Part shown: in pieces, positions 42,910-52,983 of the stretch
How positions within the stretch are numbered: the stretch's first letter is position 1
How the letters are laid out: each line of letters starts with the position of its first letter
Source of the DNA: UBA4416 sp943362175
GTDB taxonomy: Bacteria; Bacteroidota; Bacteroidia; B-17B0; Aurantibacillaceae
Assembly (NCBI GenBank): GCA_943362175.1
Contig: CALRIU020000023.1
Span: 1 to 64,000, forward strand
DNA length: 64,000 nucleotides
Direction: 5' to 3'
The notes under the pieces: model-generated
The model's input: only the letters and a program-made list of their open reading frames with translations
The model's database searches: none
What the model was told of the DNA's origin: nothing
Made by a program: the position numbers and the translations under genes

Positions 42910-42994
42910 TCACTGTAAAGAACAATCGCCTGCGCAGGCAGGCAAACCAAAAACAATTTAATTAAAAGTATTCATAAAATAAAAACTAATAAAA

Positions 42995-43366
42995 ATGGCA
43001 GACGTAAAAGCAATCGCTGAATCATTAGTAAACCTGACAGTTAAAGAAGTTCAGGAATTAGCAACAGTATTAAAAGACGAGTATGGAATTGAGCCTGCAG
43101 CAGCTGCAGTAGTAGTAGCTGGTAACGGTGGCGGCGGAGACGCAGCAGCAGCTAAAACATCTTTCGATGTGATCTTAGTTGAAGCTGGTGCAGCTAAATT
43201 AGGTGTGGTTAAAGTTGTAAAAGACTTAACCGGCTTAGGCTTGAAAGAAGCTAAAGATTTAGTGGACGGCGCTCCAAAACCAGTGAAAGAAGGTATTGCA
43301 AAAGAAGAGGCTGAGTCTATTAAAAAGGCTTTAGAAGAAGCTGGTGCAAAAGTAGAAGTAAAATAA
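42995..43366 (+). CDS. rplL: Ribosomal protein L7/L12
   Basis: 123 residues: N-terminal dimerisation domain, Ala/Gly hinge (AAAAVVVAGNGGGG), and the C-terminal domain with KLGVVKVVKDLTGLGLKEAK and DLVDGAPKPVKEG. It recruits translational GTPases. Confidence 0.97.
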   Translation: MADVKAIAESLVNLTVKEVQELATVLKDEYGIEPAAAAVVVAGNGGGGDAAAAKTSFDVILVEAGAAKLGVVKVVKDLTGLGLKEAKDLVDGAPKPVKEGIAKEEAESIKKALEEAGAKVEVK

Positions 43367-43386
43367 TTTTACTTACAAAACTAGGT

Positions 43387-43429
43387 GTTAAGGTCTTCAC
43401 TGCTTCGGCAAAAGACCTTAACCCTTTTT
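43387..43429 (+). terminator. Attenuator-like hairpin between rplL and rpoB
   Basis: GTTAAGGTCTT (43387-43397) and AAGACCTTAAC (43412-43422) form a perfect 11-bp stem with a TTCG-containing loop, followed by CCTTTTTC. Placed between ribosomal protein and polymerase genes, it could reduce rpoBC transcription relative to rplJL, as the E. coli attenuator does. Confidence 0.7.
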
Positions 43430-43486
43430 CTGCTTTTAGTCATCCAGTCGATCTTTTAGAATACTCACTAAATAAACAAAATTATC

Positions 43487-46400
43487 TTGGCTACAACAGT
43501 AAAAAAATCACAGAGAATTAATTTCTCTTCCAACAAATTTCCGATTGAGTACCCTGATTTCTTAGATATACAGGTAAAATCCTTCCAGGATTTTTTTCAA
43601 TTGGAGACTACTCCGGATAACCGAAAAAACGAAGGATTATTCCGCGTATTTGCCGAAAACTTTCCGATTTCCGATGCGAGAAACAACTTCGTGTTGGAAT
43701 TTTTGGATTATTTCGTAGACCCGCCGCGTTATGCACTCGATGAGTGTATCAGCCGCGGCTTAACTTATTCTGTACCGTTGAAAGCCAAATTAAAGCTTTA
43801 CTGTACAGACCCTGAGCATGAAGATTTCGAAACCATTGTGCAGGACGTTTACCTGGGCACGATCCCTTACATGACACCAAAAGGATCCTTCGTGATCAAT
43901 GGTGCCGAGCGTGTGATCGTCTCCCAGCTTCACCGTTCACCGGGCGTGTTCTTCGGACAAAGCCGCCATGCCAATGGAACAAAACTATACAGCGCCCGCG
44001 TGATCCCGTTCAAAGGATCATGGATCGAGTTCGCTACCGACATCAATAACGTGATGTATGCCTACATCGACCGTAAGAAAAAGTTACCTGTAACCACCTT
44101 ATTACGGGCGATCGGCTTTGAAAGTGATAAGCAGATTTTAGAGATCTTTGGTCTTGCCGACGAAGTAAAAGTTTCGAAGGCAGGTCTGAAGCGTGAAGTT
44201 GGACGCCGCTTAGCGGCACGTGTTCTCAAAACATGGATCGAGGATTTCGTGGATGAGGATACCGGAGAGGTTGTTTCCATCGAGCGTAACGAGGTTATCC
44301 TCGACCGCGAAACAATCCTCGAAGATGCACATATCGACTTAATTGCCGACAACGGCGTGAAATCCATCATCCTGCACAAGGAAGACGTGAACACCGCTGA
44401 CTTCGCGATTATCTACAATACCTTACAGAAAGATTCCACCAACTCGGAAAAAGAAGCGATCGAGTATATCTACCGTTTGCTGCGTAATGCCGAGCCGCCT
44501 GATGAAGAAACAGCGCGCGGTGTAATCGACAAATTATTCTTCTCCGACAAGCGTTATGATTTAGGAGAAGTAGGCCGTTTCCGTATCAACAAAAAATTGG
44601 GCATCGATATTCCGATGAATATCCGTGTGTTGACGAAAGAGGACATCATCCTGATCATGAAATACCTGATCGAGCTGATTAACTCTAAAACGGATGTGGA
44701 TGATATCGATCACTTGTCAAACCGTCGTGTACGTACGGTGGGTGAGCAGTTGTTCTCCCAGTTCGGTGTTGGTTTAGCGCGTATGGCGCGTACCATCCGC
44801 GAGCGTATGAACGTACGTGATAACGAGGTGTTCACACCAACGGATCTGATCAATGCCAAAACATTATCATCTGTGATCAACTCATTCTTCGGAACGAACC
44901 AGTTATCTCAGTTCATGGATCAAACCAACCCTCTGTCAGAGATTACGCACAAGCGTCGTCTTTCGGCACTCGGGCCAGGAGGTTTATCCCGCGAGCGTGC
45001 AGGTTTCGAGGTGCGTGACGTTCACTACACACACTACGGCCGTCTTTGTACGATTGAAACACCGGAAGGACCGAACATTGGTTTGATCTCTTCCCTGTGT
45101 GTATTCGCCAAGGTCAACAAGCTGGGATTCATTGAAACACCTTTCCGTTCGGTTACGAATGGTAAAGTGGATATCAATAAAGGCATTACTTATTTAACCG
45201 CTGAGGAAGAAGATCAGAAGAACATTGCACAAACCAGTGCAGAGCTCGATGACAAAGGAAACTTCGTGGGTAAAAAAGTAACCGCCCGTTACGAAGGCGA
45301 CTTCCCGGTATTAGAGCCTAGCCAGGTTCAGCTGATGGACGTTGCTCCTAACCAGATTGCCTCGATTGCGGCATCATTGATTCCGTTCCTGGAGCATGAC
45401 GATGCCAACCGTGCGTTGATGGGATCGAACATGCAGCGCCAGGCGGTTCCGTTGATGCGCCCTGAAGCACCGATCGTTGGTACAGGTATCGAAGCCCGCG
45501 TGGCGGAAGACAGCCGTGTATTGATCAATGCCGAAGGCGAAGGTGTGGTAGAGTATGTGGATGCACGCGAAATCGTGATCCGCTACAACCGCAGCACCGA
45601 CGAGAAACTGGTAAGCTTTGAAGGGGATGTGAAAACATACAAACTCACCAAATTCCAGAAAACCAACCAGAGCACCTGCATGAACCTGAAACCGATCGTG
45701 AAGAAAGGCGACAAGGTGGTAAAAGGGCAGGTACTGTGCGACGGTTATGCCACTGAAAAAGGTGAATTAGCTTTAGGACGTAACTTAAAAGTAGCGTTCA
45801 TGCCCTGGAAAGGTTACAACTTCGAGGATGCGATCGTTATCTCTGAGCGCGTAATCCGCGACGATATCTTTACATCGATTCACATCGACGAGTACTCACT
45901 GGAAGTGCGCGACACGAAACGTGGTATGGAGGAGCTGACTCCGGACATCCCTAACGTATCGGAAGACGCTACCAAAGACCTCGACGAGAAAGGGATTATC
46001 CGCATCGGTGCCGAAGTGAAAGAAGGTGACATCCTCATTGGAAAAATTACGCCTAAAGGTGAAACCGATCCTTCTCCGGAAGAAAAATTATTGCGTGCGA
46101 TCTTCGGTGATAAAGCCGGTGACGTGAAAGACGCTTCTTTACGCGTATCTCCATCTATCAAAGGGGTGATCGTCGACAAGAAATTGTTTTCCCGCGCCAT
46201 TAAGGATAAGAAACAAAAAGCCGATGAGAAACCTCTGATCGAGAAACTGGATACAGACCACAACAAAGCGATCGCTGCCCTGAAATACCAACTGATCGAA
46301 AAATTATTCGAACTGGTGAACGGCCGTACATCACAAGGTGTGAGCAATATCCTGGGTGAGGAAGTAATCTCTAAAGGCACGAAGTTTACTCAGAAATTAT

Positions 46401-47299
46401 TGGAGAAAGTTGACTTCTCGGAAGTAAATCCGGGCAACTGGACAACCGATAAGGATAAAAACGAACAAATTGAGCGCTTGCTGCACAACTTCATGATCAA
46501 GTACAACGATCATTTAGGACAGTACAAGCGTGAGAAATTCCAGATCACTGTTGGTGACGAGCTGCCAAACGGTATCGTACAGCTGGCCAAAGTATACATC
46601 GCTCAGAAACGTAAGTTGAGGGTAGGTGATAAGATGGCGGGTCGTCACGGTAACAAGGGGATCGTTGCCCGTATTGTGAAGGATGAAGATATGCCGTTCC
46701 TGGAAGACGGAACACCGGTAGATATCGTACTGAACCCACTGGGTGTACCTTCGCGTATGAACCTGGGTCAGATTTACGAAACAGTACTGGCCTGGGCCGG
46801 ACAAAAATTAGGATTGAAATTCTCAACGCCTATCTTCGACGGGGCTTCTATGACCGAGATTGACGAGTACACCAAAAAAGCAGGTGTGCCTCAATATGGC
46901 CGTACTTACCTCATCGACGGTGGTACAGGTGAGCGCTTCGACCAGCCGGCTACTGTAGGTATTATCTACATGCTGAAATTAGGCCACATGGTGGATGATA
47001 AGATGCACGCCCGTTCAATCGGACCTTACTCATTGATTACGCAGCAACCTTTAGGTGGTAAAGCGCAGTTCGGTGGTCAGCGTTTCGGTGAGATGGAGGT
47101 GTGGGCACTCGAAGCTTACGGTGCAGCCAATGTATTGCAGGAATTACTCACCATTAAGTCTGACGACGTGATGGGCCGTGCCAAAGCATACGAGGCGATC
47201 GTAAAAGGCGAGAACATCCCTGCTCCGGGCATTCCTGAGTCCTTCAATGTATTGATGCACGAGCTTCGTGGATTGGCATTGGATGTGACCCTTGACTAA
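43487..47299 (+). CDS. rpoB: RNA polymerase beta subunit
   Basis: 1270 residues, a normal bacterial length. Conserved blocks are seen at the fork loop and rifampicin region (FFGTNQLSQFMDQTNPLSEI, THKRRLSALGPGGL), and at KVYIAQKRKLRVGDKMAGRH and PQQPLGGKAQFGGQRFGEME-like ends (QQPLGGKAQFGGQRF). The most upstream plausible start is the TTG at 43487, which gives the expected LATTVKKSQRINF N-terminus; no ATG gives the right end. The rifampicin cluster appears wild-type (Q.SQFMDQ, H.RR). Confidence 0.97.
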   Translation: MATTVKKSQRINFSSNKFPIEYPDFLDIQVKSFQDFFQLETTPDNRKNEGLFRVFAENFPISDARNNFVLEFLDYFVDPPRYALDECISRGLTYSVPLKAKLKLYCTDPEHEDFETIVQDVYLGTIPYMTPKGSFVINGAERVIVSQLHRSPGVFFGQSRHANGTKLYSARVIPFKGSWIEFATDINNVMYAYIDRKKKLPVTTLLRAIGFESDKQILEIFGLADEVKVSKAGLKREVGRRLAARVLKTWIEDFVDEDTGEVVSIERNEVILDRETILEDAHIDLIADNGVKSIILHKEDVNTADFAIIYNTLQKDSTNSEKEAIEYIYRLLRNAEPPDEETARGVIDKLFFSDKRYDLGEVGRFRINKKLGIDIPMNIRVLTKEDIILIMKYLIELINSKTDVDDIDHLSNRRVRTVGEQLFSQFGVGLARMARTIRERMNVRDNEVFTPTDLINAKTLSSVINSFFGTNQLSQFMDQTNPLSEITHKRRLSALGPGGLSRERAGFEVRDVHYTHYGRLCTIETPEGPNIGLISSLCVFAKVNKLGFIETPFRSVTNGKVDINKGITYLTAEEEDQKNIAQTSAELDDKGNFVGKKVTARYEGDFPVLEPSQVQLMDVAPNQIASIAASLIPFLEHDDANRALMGSNMQRQAVPLMRPEAPIVGTGIEARVAEDSRVLINAEGEGVVEYVDAREIVIRYNRSTDEKLVSFEGDVKTYKLTKFQKTNQSTCMNLKPIVKKGDKVVKGQVLCDGYATEKGELALGRNLKVAFMPWKGYNFEDAIVISERVIRDDIFTSIHIDEYSLEVRDTKRGMEELTPDIPNVSEDATKDLDEKGIIRIGAEVKEGDILIGKITPKGETDPSPEEKLLRAIFGDKAGDVKDASLRVSPSIKGVIVDKKLFSRAIKDKKQKADEKPLIEKLDTDHNKAIAALKYQLIEKLFELVNGRTSQGVSNILGEEVISKGTKFTQKLLEKVDFSEVNPGNWTTDKDKNEQIERLLHNFMIKYNDHLGQYKREKFQITVGDELPNGIVQLAKVYIAQKRKLRVGDKMAGRHGNKGIVARIVKDEDMPFLEDGTPVDIVLNPLGVPSRMNLGQIYETVLAWAGQKLGLKFSTPIFDGASMTEIDEYTKKAGVPQYGRTYLIDGGTGERFDQPATVGIIYMLKLGHMVDDKMHARSIGPYSLITQQPLGGKAQFGGQRFGEMEVWALEAYGAANVLQELLTIKSDDVMGRAKAYEAIVKGENIPAPGIPESFNVLMHELRGLALDVTLD

Positions 47300-47314
47300 C
47301 ACATACTTCAAGAG

Positions 47315-47344
47315 CCGGTGACTGAGCGCAGTCGAAGTCACCGG
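47315..47344. repeat. TGAGCG-type repeat hairpin between rpoB and rpoC
   Basis: CCGGTGACT and AGTCACCGG form a 9-bp stem around CTGAGCGCAGTCGAAG (47322-47337). It is transcribed within the 93-bp rpoB-rpoC spacer and could be an RNA processing or pausing site. Confidence 0.7.
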
Positions 47345-47392
47345 AACTGAGGAAGGAATTTCAATTATCAATTAAATTAAAAGCAATATATA

Positions 47393-50300
47393 ATGGCTTT
47401 AAGAAAAGATAACAAAGTAAAATCAAACTTCTCCAAGATCACCATTAGTTTAGCTTCTCCGGAAACTATTCTTCAGCGTAGCTCCGGTGAAGTATTGAAA
47501 CCGGAAACCATCAACTACCGTACTTACAAACCTGAAAGAGACGGGTTGTTCTGCGAGCGTATTTTCGGCCCGGTAAAAGATTACGAATGCCACTGCGGTA
47601 AATACAAACGTATCCGTTACAAGGGCATCATCTGCGACCGCTGTGGTGTGGAAGTGACTGAGAAAAAAGTACGTCGTGAGCGTATGGGGCACATCAACCT
47701 GGTGGTTCCTGTAGCGCACATCTGGTATTTCCGTTCGTTGCCGAACAAAATCGGTTATTTATTAGGCCTGCCTACTAAAAAGCTCGATATGATCATTTAC
47801 TACGAGCGTTACGTGGTTATCAACGCCGGTGTTGCCGGTGCCAATGGTACACAATACCTCGACTTCTTAACGGAAGAGGAATACCTGAACCTGGTAGAGA
47901 CCTTACCGAAAGACAACCACCTGCTCGACGATACAGATCCTAATAAATTCATCGCCAAAATGGGTGCTGAAGCTTTGCAGGATTTATTATCGCGCCTGGA
48001 GCTGGATGACCTTTCTTACGAATTACGCCACAAAGCCAATACCGAAACGTCTCAGCAACGTAAAAACGAAGCGCTGAAACGCTTACAGGTCATTGAGGCA
48101 TTCCGTGCGGCACAAGGCCATATCGAAAACAAGCCGGAGTGGATGATCATCAAAACCGTTCCGGTGATTCCACCGGAATTGCGTCCACTCGTTCCATTGG
48201 ATGGCGGCCGTTTCGCAACTTCCGATTTAAATGACTTATACCGTCGTGTGATCATCCGTAACAACCGTTTGAAGCGCCTGATCGAGATCAAAGCTCCGGA
48301 CGTGATCTTACGTAACGAGAAGCGTATGTTACAGGAATCTGTTGACTCATTGTTCGACAACTCCCGTAAATCCAATGCGGTGAAAACAGAATCGAACCGC
48401 GCCCTGAAATCATTATCCGACTCCTTAAAAGGTAAGCAAGGCCGTTTCCGTCAGAACTTACTCGGTAAGCGTGTGGATTACTCGGCACGTTCGGTAATCG
48501 TCGTTGGGCCTGAATTGAAATTACACGAATGCGGTTTGCCAAAAGAAATGGCGGCAGAGTTATTCAAACCGTTTATCATTCGTAAAATGATCGAGCGTGG
48601 TATCGTGAAAACGGTAAAATCCGCGAAGAAGATCGTTGATAAAAAAGAGCCTATTGTTTGGGATATCTTAGAGAATGTACTGAAAGGGCATCCGGTGATG
48701 TTGAACCGTGCCCCGACACTCCACAGGCTCGGTATCCAGGCATTCCAGCCAAAACTGATCGAAGGAAAGGCGATCCAGCTTCACCCACTGGTGTGTACGG
48801 CGTTCAACGCCGATTTCGACGGTGACCAGATGGCGGTACACGTTCCGTTAGGACATGCTGCCGTATTGGAAACACAGATCTTAATGCTGGCCTCTCACAA
48901 TATCCTTAACCCGTCGAACGGTGCGCCGGTGGCTGTACCTTCCCAGGACATGGTGTTGGGTTTATATTACCTGACCAAATCCAAAAAGAACCTGGAGAAC
49001 GATGCGGTAAAAGGAGAAGGAAAAGTATTTTACAGTGCAGAAGAAGTGGTGATCGCGTTAAATGAGAAGAGTGTTGATATGCATGCTCAGATCAAGATCA
49101 AGATTACGAATGCATTGGAAGGAGATAAATTAGTCACCAAGATTATTGATACGACTGTAGGCCGTGTCATCTTCAACCAGGTGGTTCCGCACGAAGTAGG
49201 TTTCATCAACGAATTGTTGACCAAGAAATCACTCCGCGACATCATCGGGATGGTCGTGAAGAAAACAGGTATGGCTAAAACAGCCAAGTTCCTGGATGAT
49301 ATCAAGACGATCGGATTCTCTACAGCCTTCCGCGGTGGTTTATCGTTCAACTTAGGTGACATCGAAACACCGGAAGATAAAATCAAGATCATCGCAGAAG
49401 CTCAGGGCCAGGTAGACGAGGTGATGTCTAACTACTCCATGGGTTTCATTACCAACAATGAGCGTTACAACCAGATCATCGATATCTGGACACACGCCAA
49501 CTCAAAGGTAACGAAGAAAGTATTGGATAAGATCAGTACAGAGCGCCAGGGCTTCAACTCGGTATACATGATGCTTGACTCCGGAGCCCGTGGTTCCAAA
49601 GAGCAGATCAAACAGCTGAGCGGGATGCGTGGTCTGATGGCAAAACCTCAGAAAGCAGGTGATACAACGGCTTCCATTATCGAGAACCCGGTATTATCCA
49701 ATTTCCGTGAAGGTCTGTCCATCTTAGAGTACTTTATCTCTACCCACGGTGCGCGTAAAGGTCTGGCAGATACGGCTTTGAAAACGGCCGATGCCGGTTA
49801 CCTGACCCGTCGTCTGGTGGATGTAGCGCAGGACGTTATTATTAATGAAGAAGACTGCGGAACATTACGTGGCTTAACGGCAACTGCCCTGAAAAACAAC
49901 GACGATATCGTTGAAACCTTAAGGGACCGCGCTTTAGGACGTATTGCCCTGGCAGACGTTTATCACCCGACAACCGGCGACCTGATCGTTGGTGCCGGCG
50001 AAATGATCACCGAAGATGTGGCCGATATCATCGAAGCATCTCCAATCGAATCAGTAGAGATCCGTTCGGTATTAACCTGCGAGTCGAAACTGGGTGTGTG
50101 CTCTAAATGCTACGGACGTAACTTAGCCAATGGCCGCCAGGTACAGTTAGGTGAAGCTGTTGGTGTGATTGCAGCACAGTCCATCGGTGAGCCGGGTACA
50201 CAGCTGACGTTACGTACGTTCCACGTAGGTGGTACGGCATCGAACACGGCTGCTGCATCAAGCTTAATCGCTAAATACGACGGTATTGCCGAGATCGACG

Positions 50301-51688
50301 AATTACGTACGGTAGAGCGTGTTAACCAGGACGGAACCAAAGCCAATGTGGTGATCGGCCGTTCGACAGAGGTGCGTATCGTGGATGCCAACACCGGCAT
50401 TACCTTAACCACCGGTAACATTCCTTACGGTTCACAGTTGTACATCAAACCGGGTGCAAAAGTGAAAAAAGGCGAATTAATCTGTGATTGGGATCCGTAC
50501 AATGCGGTGATCGTATCGGAGTTCGGTGGTAACGTTGAATACGAAGGTATTAAAGAGAACGTGACTTACCGTGAAGAATCCGATGAGCAAACAGGTTTCC
50601 GCGAAAAAGTAATTATAGAATCCAAAGACAAAACCTTATCTCCATTGATCCGTATCGTGGACAAAAAAGGTGAGCCTTTGAAAACATACAACTTACCAGT
50701 AAGCGCTCACATCATCGTGAATGAAAAAGCGAAGATCGAGCCGGGCCAGGTGTTAGTGAAAATTCCTCGTGTGACAGGTAAGACAGGTGATATCACCGGT
50801 GGTCTCCCTCGTGTAACCGAGTTATTTGAAGCACGTAACCCATCGAACCCTGCGGTAGTATCTGAAATTGACGGTATCGTAACCTTTGGTAAGATCAAGC
50901 GTGGTAACCGTGAGGTGATCGTAGAGGCTAAGACAGGTGAGCAGCACCGTTACTTAGTGTCTTTATCGAAACACATCCTCGTACAGGAAAACGATTTCGT
51001 AAAAGCAGGTGAGCAATTATCTGACGGAGCGATTTCTCCGGGCGATATCCTGGCGATCAAAGGCCCTACAGCCGTTCAGGAATACTTAGTGAACGAGATC
51101 CAGGAGGTATACCGTTTACAGGGTCAGAAACTGAATGACAAGCACTTCGAGGTGATCGTTCGCCAGATGATGCGTAAAGTTCAGATCGAAGATCCGGGTG
51201 ATACATCATTCTTAGAGCTGCAGCTGATCAACAAGATCGACTTCATGACGGAGAATGATAACCTCTACGGTAAAAAAGTAGTGGTAGAACCGGGTGACTC
51301 TGAAACACTGAAACGCGGGCAGATCGTCACAGCACGTAAATTACGTGACGAGAACTCTGTTCTGCGCCGTAAAGACAAGAAATTGGTAGAAGCGCGTGAT
51401 GCGGTTCCTGCAACGGCAACGCCGATCCTGCAGGGTATCACCAGGGCGTCGTTACAAACCAGCAGCTGGATCTCTGCCGCATCGTTCCAGGAAACCACCA
51501 AAGTACTGAACGAAGCAGCCGTAAACGGAAAAGTGGATACCCTGCAAGGTTTGAAAGAGAACGTGATCGTAGGTCACTTGATCCCGGCCGGTACAGGTCT
51601 GCGCCAATACGAGAAATTAGTCGTAGGAAGCAAAGAAGAGTACGAGCGCCTGATGGCTTCGAAAGAAGAGATCGAGGAAGAAGCGTAA
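47393..51688 (+). CDS. rpoC: RNA polymerase beta' subunit
   Basis: 1431 residues. The N-terminal zinc site (CHCGKYKRIRYKGIICDRCG), the catalytic NADFDGDQMAVH motif, the bridge and trigger regions and the second Cys cluster (CESKLGVCSKCYGRNLA) are all present. It ends in an acidic KEEIEEEA tail. It is the last gene of the core operon, before a strong terminator. Confidence 0.98.
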   Translation: MALRKDNKVKSNFSKITISLASPETILQRSSGEVLKPETINYRTYKPERDGLFCERIFGPVKDYECHCGKYKRIRYKGIICDRCGVEVTEKKVRRERMGHINLVVPVAHIWYFRSLPNKIGYLLGLPTKKLDMIIYYERYVVINAGVAGANGTQYLDFLTEEEYLNLVETLPKDNHLLDDTDPNKFIAKMGAEALQDLLSRLELDDLSYELRHKANTETSQQRKNEALKRLQVIEAFRAAQGHIENKPEWMIIKTVPVIPPELRPLVPLDGGRFATSDLNDLYRRVIIRNNRLKRLIEIKAPDVILRNEKRMLQESVDSLFDNSRKSNAVKTESNRALKSLSDSLKGKQGRFRQNLLGKRVDYSARSVIVVGPELKLHECGLPKEMAAELFKPFIIRKMIERGIVKTVKSAKKIVDKKEPIVWDILENVLKGHPVMLNRAPTLHRLGIQAFQPKLIEGKAIQLHPLVCTAFNADFDGDQMAVHVPLGHAAVLETQILMLASHNILNPSNGAPVAVPSQDMVLGLYYLTKSKKNLENDAVKGEGKVFYSAEEVVIALNEKSVDMHAQIKIKITNALEGDKLVTKIIDTTVGRVIFNQVVPHEVGFINELLTKKSLRDIIGMVVKKTGMAKTAKFLDDIKTIGFSTAFRGGLSFNLGDIETPEDKIKIIAEAQGQVDEVMSNYSMGFITNNERYNQIIDIWTHANSKVTKKVLDKISTERQGFNSVYMMLDSGARGSKEQIKQLSGMRGLMAKPQKAGDTTASIIENPVLSNFREGLSILEYFISTHGARKGLADTALKTADAGYLTRRLVDVAQDVIINEEDCGTLRGLTATALKNNDDIVETLRDRALGRIALADVYHPTTGDLIVGAGEMITEDVADIIEASPIESVEIRSVLTCESKLGVCSKCYGRNLANGRQVQLGEAVGVIAAQSIGEPGTQLTLRTFHVGGTASNTAAASSLIAKYDGIAEIDELRTVERVNQDGTKANVVIGRSTEVRIVDANTGITLTTGNIPYGSQLYIKPGAKVKKGELICDWDPYNAVIVSEFGGNVEYEGIKENVTYREESDEQTGFREKVIIESKDKTLSPLIRIVDKKGEPLKTYNLPVSAHIIVNEKAKIEPGQVLVKIPRVTGKTGDITGGLPRVTELFEARNPSNPAVVSEIDGIVTFGKIKRGNREVIVEAKTGEQHRYLVSLSKHILVQENDFVKAGEQLSDGAISPGDILAIKGPTAVQEYLVNEIQEVYRLQGQKLNDKHFEVIVRQMMRKVQIEDPGDTSFLELQLINKIDFMTENDNLYGKKVVVEPGDSETLKRGQIVTARKLRDENSVLRRKDKKLVEARDAVPATATPILQGITRASLQTSSWISAASFQETTKVLNEAAVNGKVDTLQGLKENVIVGHLIPAGTGLRQYEKLVVGSKEEYERLMASKEEIEEEA

Positions 51689-51705
51689 TAACGATGGCTT
51701 CGGTG

Positions 51706-51721
51706 CTTCGACTACGCTCAG
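51706..51721 (-). repeat. TGAGCG-type repeat after rpoC
   Basis: CTTCGACTACGCTCAG, the minus orientation of CTGAGCGTAGTCGAAG, 17 bp after the rpoC stop. Confidence 0.65.
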
Positions 51722-51744
51722 CAACCGAACGCTGCTAATCATAT

Positions 51745-51776
51745 AAAACCCCTTTCATCAATGAAAGGGGTTTTTT
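51745..51776 (+). terminator. Intrinsic terminator of the rpoBC operon
   Basis: AAAACCCCTTTCAT and ATGAAAGGGGTTTT form a perfect 14-bp stem with a 2-nt spacer and a T-run. The A-tract on the left makes it bidirectional in form. Confidence 0.9.
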
Positions 51777-51832
51777 GTTTTGTCAGGCTGAGCAACCTGC
51801 CCCGGAACCGCTTCGGGAGAGCGTTATGGTAA

Positions 51833-51890
51833 TTGAGCGTAGTCGACGGTGGCTGAGTGTACTGGAATTGGTGACTGAGCGCAGTCGAAG
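51833..51890. repeat. Two TGAGCG-type repeats in tandem
   Basis: TTGAGCGTAGTCGACG at 51833-51848 differs at two positions from the consensus; CTGAGCGCAGTCGAAG at 51875-51890 fits it. Both are in the same direction, inside the 293-bp gap between rpoC and the ORF6N gene. The rest of that gap is the terminator and the next promoter. Confidence 0.65.
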
Positions 51891-51932
51891 TCCCAATCCC
51901 GGATGCTACAATCCGTAGCAGAAAGCGGCTCT

Positions 51933-51966
51933 AAAATGGCTTATCTTTGTATAAGAGAGCCATTTT
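51933..51966 (+). promoter_or_regulatory. Promoter of the ORF6N gene inside an inverted repeat
   Basis: TATCTTTG at 51942-51949 is a -7 box. It lies between AAAATGGCT (51933-51941) and AGCCATTTT (51958-51966), a perfect 9-bp inverted repeat that could be an operator, perhaps for the ORF6N protein itself. A related block occurs at 62508-62535. Confidence 0.5.
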
Positions 51967-51981
51967 TAATTTACAGAGGGC

Positions 51982-52488
51982 ATGCATTTACAGACAATTC
52001 AAACCAAAATTTACGAGCTGAGAGGGCAAAAAGTGATGCTGGATTACGACCTGGCAGGGCTGTATGAGGTATTAACCAAAAATCTAAACCTTGCGGTTAA
52101 ACGGAATTCGCGAAGATTCCCCCAGGACTTTATGTTTCAGCTAACCAAAACCGAATGGGATAATTTGAGGTTGCAATTTGAAACCTCAAAGAAAAAAGGA
52201 GGAACACGCTATCTGCCCTATGCTTTTACGGAGCAGGGAGTAGCCATGTTGAGCGGCATATTAAACAGTGATAAAGCCATAGATGTCAATATTGCCATCA
52301 TGCGTGCTTTCATCGCCTTAAAGCAGTTTGCCTTAACAAACACAGAATTGAATAACAAGTTGAAAGAGCTGGAAGACAGCTACAACCAGCAGTTCAAAGA
52401 CGTTTACGAAGCCATTGATTACCTCTTGCAAAAAGACAAGCAGGACATTAGTCAAAAGGAGAGAAAGCAGATAGGCTATAAGCGATGA
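51982..52488 (+). CDS. ORF6N-domain protein
   Basis: 168 residues. The ORF6N domain covers about residues 1-95 (IYELRGQKVMLDYDLAGLYE, KRNSRRFPQDFMFQLT, YLPYAFTEQGVAMLSGIL), followed by a coiled-coil tail rich in Lys, Glu and Gln. ORF6N/KilA-N proteins are DNA-binding domains found in phages and chromosomes and are likely regulators here. It is a solitary gene with its own promoter after the rpoC terminator. Confidence 0.85.
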   Translation: MHLQTIQTKIYELRGQKVMLDYDLAGLYEVLTKNLNLAVKRNSRRFPQDFMFQLTKTEWDNLRLQFETSKKKGGTRYLPYAFTEQGVAMLSGILNSDKAIDVNIAIMRAFIALKQFALTNTELNNKLKELEDSYNQQFKDVYEAIDYLLQKDKQDISQKERKQIGYKR

Positions 52489-52550
52489 GCTCCGACAGTT
52501 ACTGAAGGTACTTGCCTGCCCTTCATACAAACTATGACGGGGAAGAATGC

Positions 52551-52862
52551 CTACGAAAGCCCTTCCAGCTGCTCAAATACAGGCACCAGCAATCTGCCCT
52601 TTTCCGTCAGGTAATATTCCACATGCAAAGGTTTGGGCTTGATCACTACGCGTGTCAATAGCTCGGCCTCTTCCATTTCTTTGAGAGCCACATTCAACGA
52701 TTGCTTATTGGAGCCTTTGATGTCGCGCAGCAACGCGCTGAATCGCAGTGGCGCCTCCGTAGCCAGCCGGAAGATCTCGGGCTTCCATTTGCCGGATAAT
52801 AGCTTCAGCAGGCTCTGTGCCGGGCAGGTTTGGTTATCTTCTTTCGGATTCTGAGTAGTCAT
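52551..52862 (-). CDS. HxlR-family transcriptional regulator
   Basis: 103 residues. The HxlR winged helix is clear: LLSGKWKPEIFRLATEAPLRFSALL (blocks GKWKPEIFRL, RFSALLRDIKGSNKQSLNVALKEMEE) and PLHVEYYLTEKGRLLVPV. HxlR proteins respond to aldehydes, thiols, quinones or redox stress through Cys residues; here there is one Cys near the N-terminus (NQTCPAQ). It is divergent from a DsbA-family gene with a dyad between them. Confidence 0.88.
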   Translation of the reverse strand: MTTQNPKEDNQTCPAQSLLKLLSGKWKPEIFRLATEAPLRFSALLRDIKGSNKQSLNVALKEMEEAELLTRVVIKPKPLHVEYYLTEKGRLLVPVFEQLEGLS

Positions 52863-52900
52863 GTTTTTCTGACTTATTGCAGGGAATTAAAATAGCCTGC

Positions 52901-52922
52901 AACTTTGCGTAAAGATACGCAT
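52901..52922 (+). promoter_or_regulatory. HxlR operator candidate with promoter
   Basis: TGCGTA-AAGA-TACGCA at 52907-52922 is a perfect inverted repeat between the divergent genes. CAACTTTG at 52901-52908 is one base from the -7 consensus and overlaps its left arm. Confidence 0.5.
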
Positions 52923-52983
52923 TTAAAATAAAGGAGATTGTGAGGCCAATAGCCTAAGCAATGATCCCCACGGAAATCAGTCT

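Noticed and set aside
43886..47299. Rifampicin resistance change in rpoB
   Set aside because: The cluster residues visible (SQFMDQ, HKRRLSALGPGGL) look like the sensitive form.
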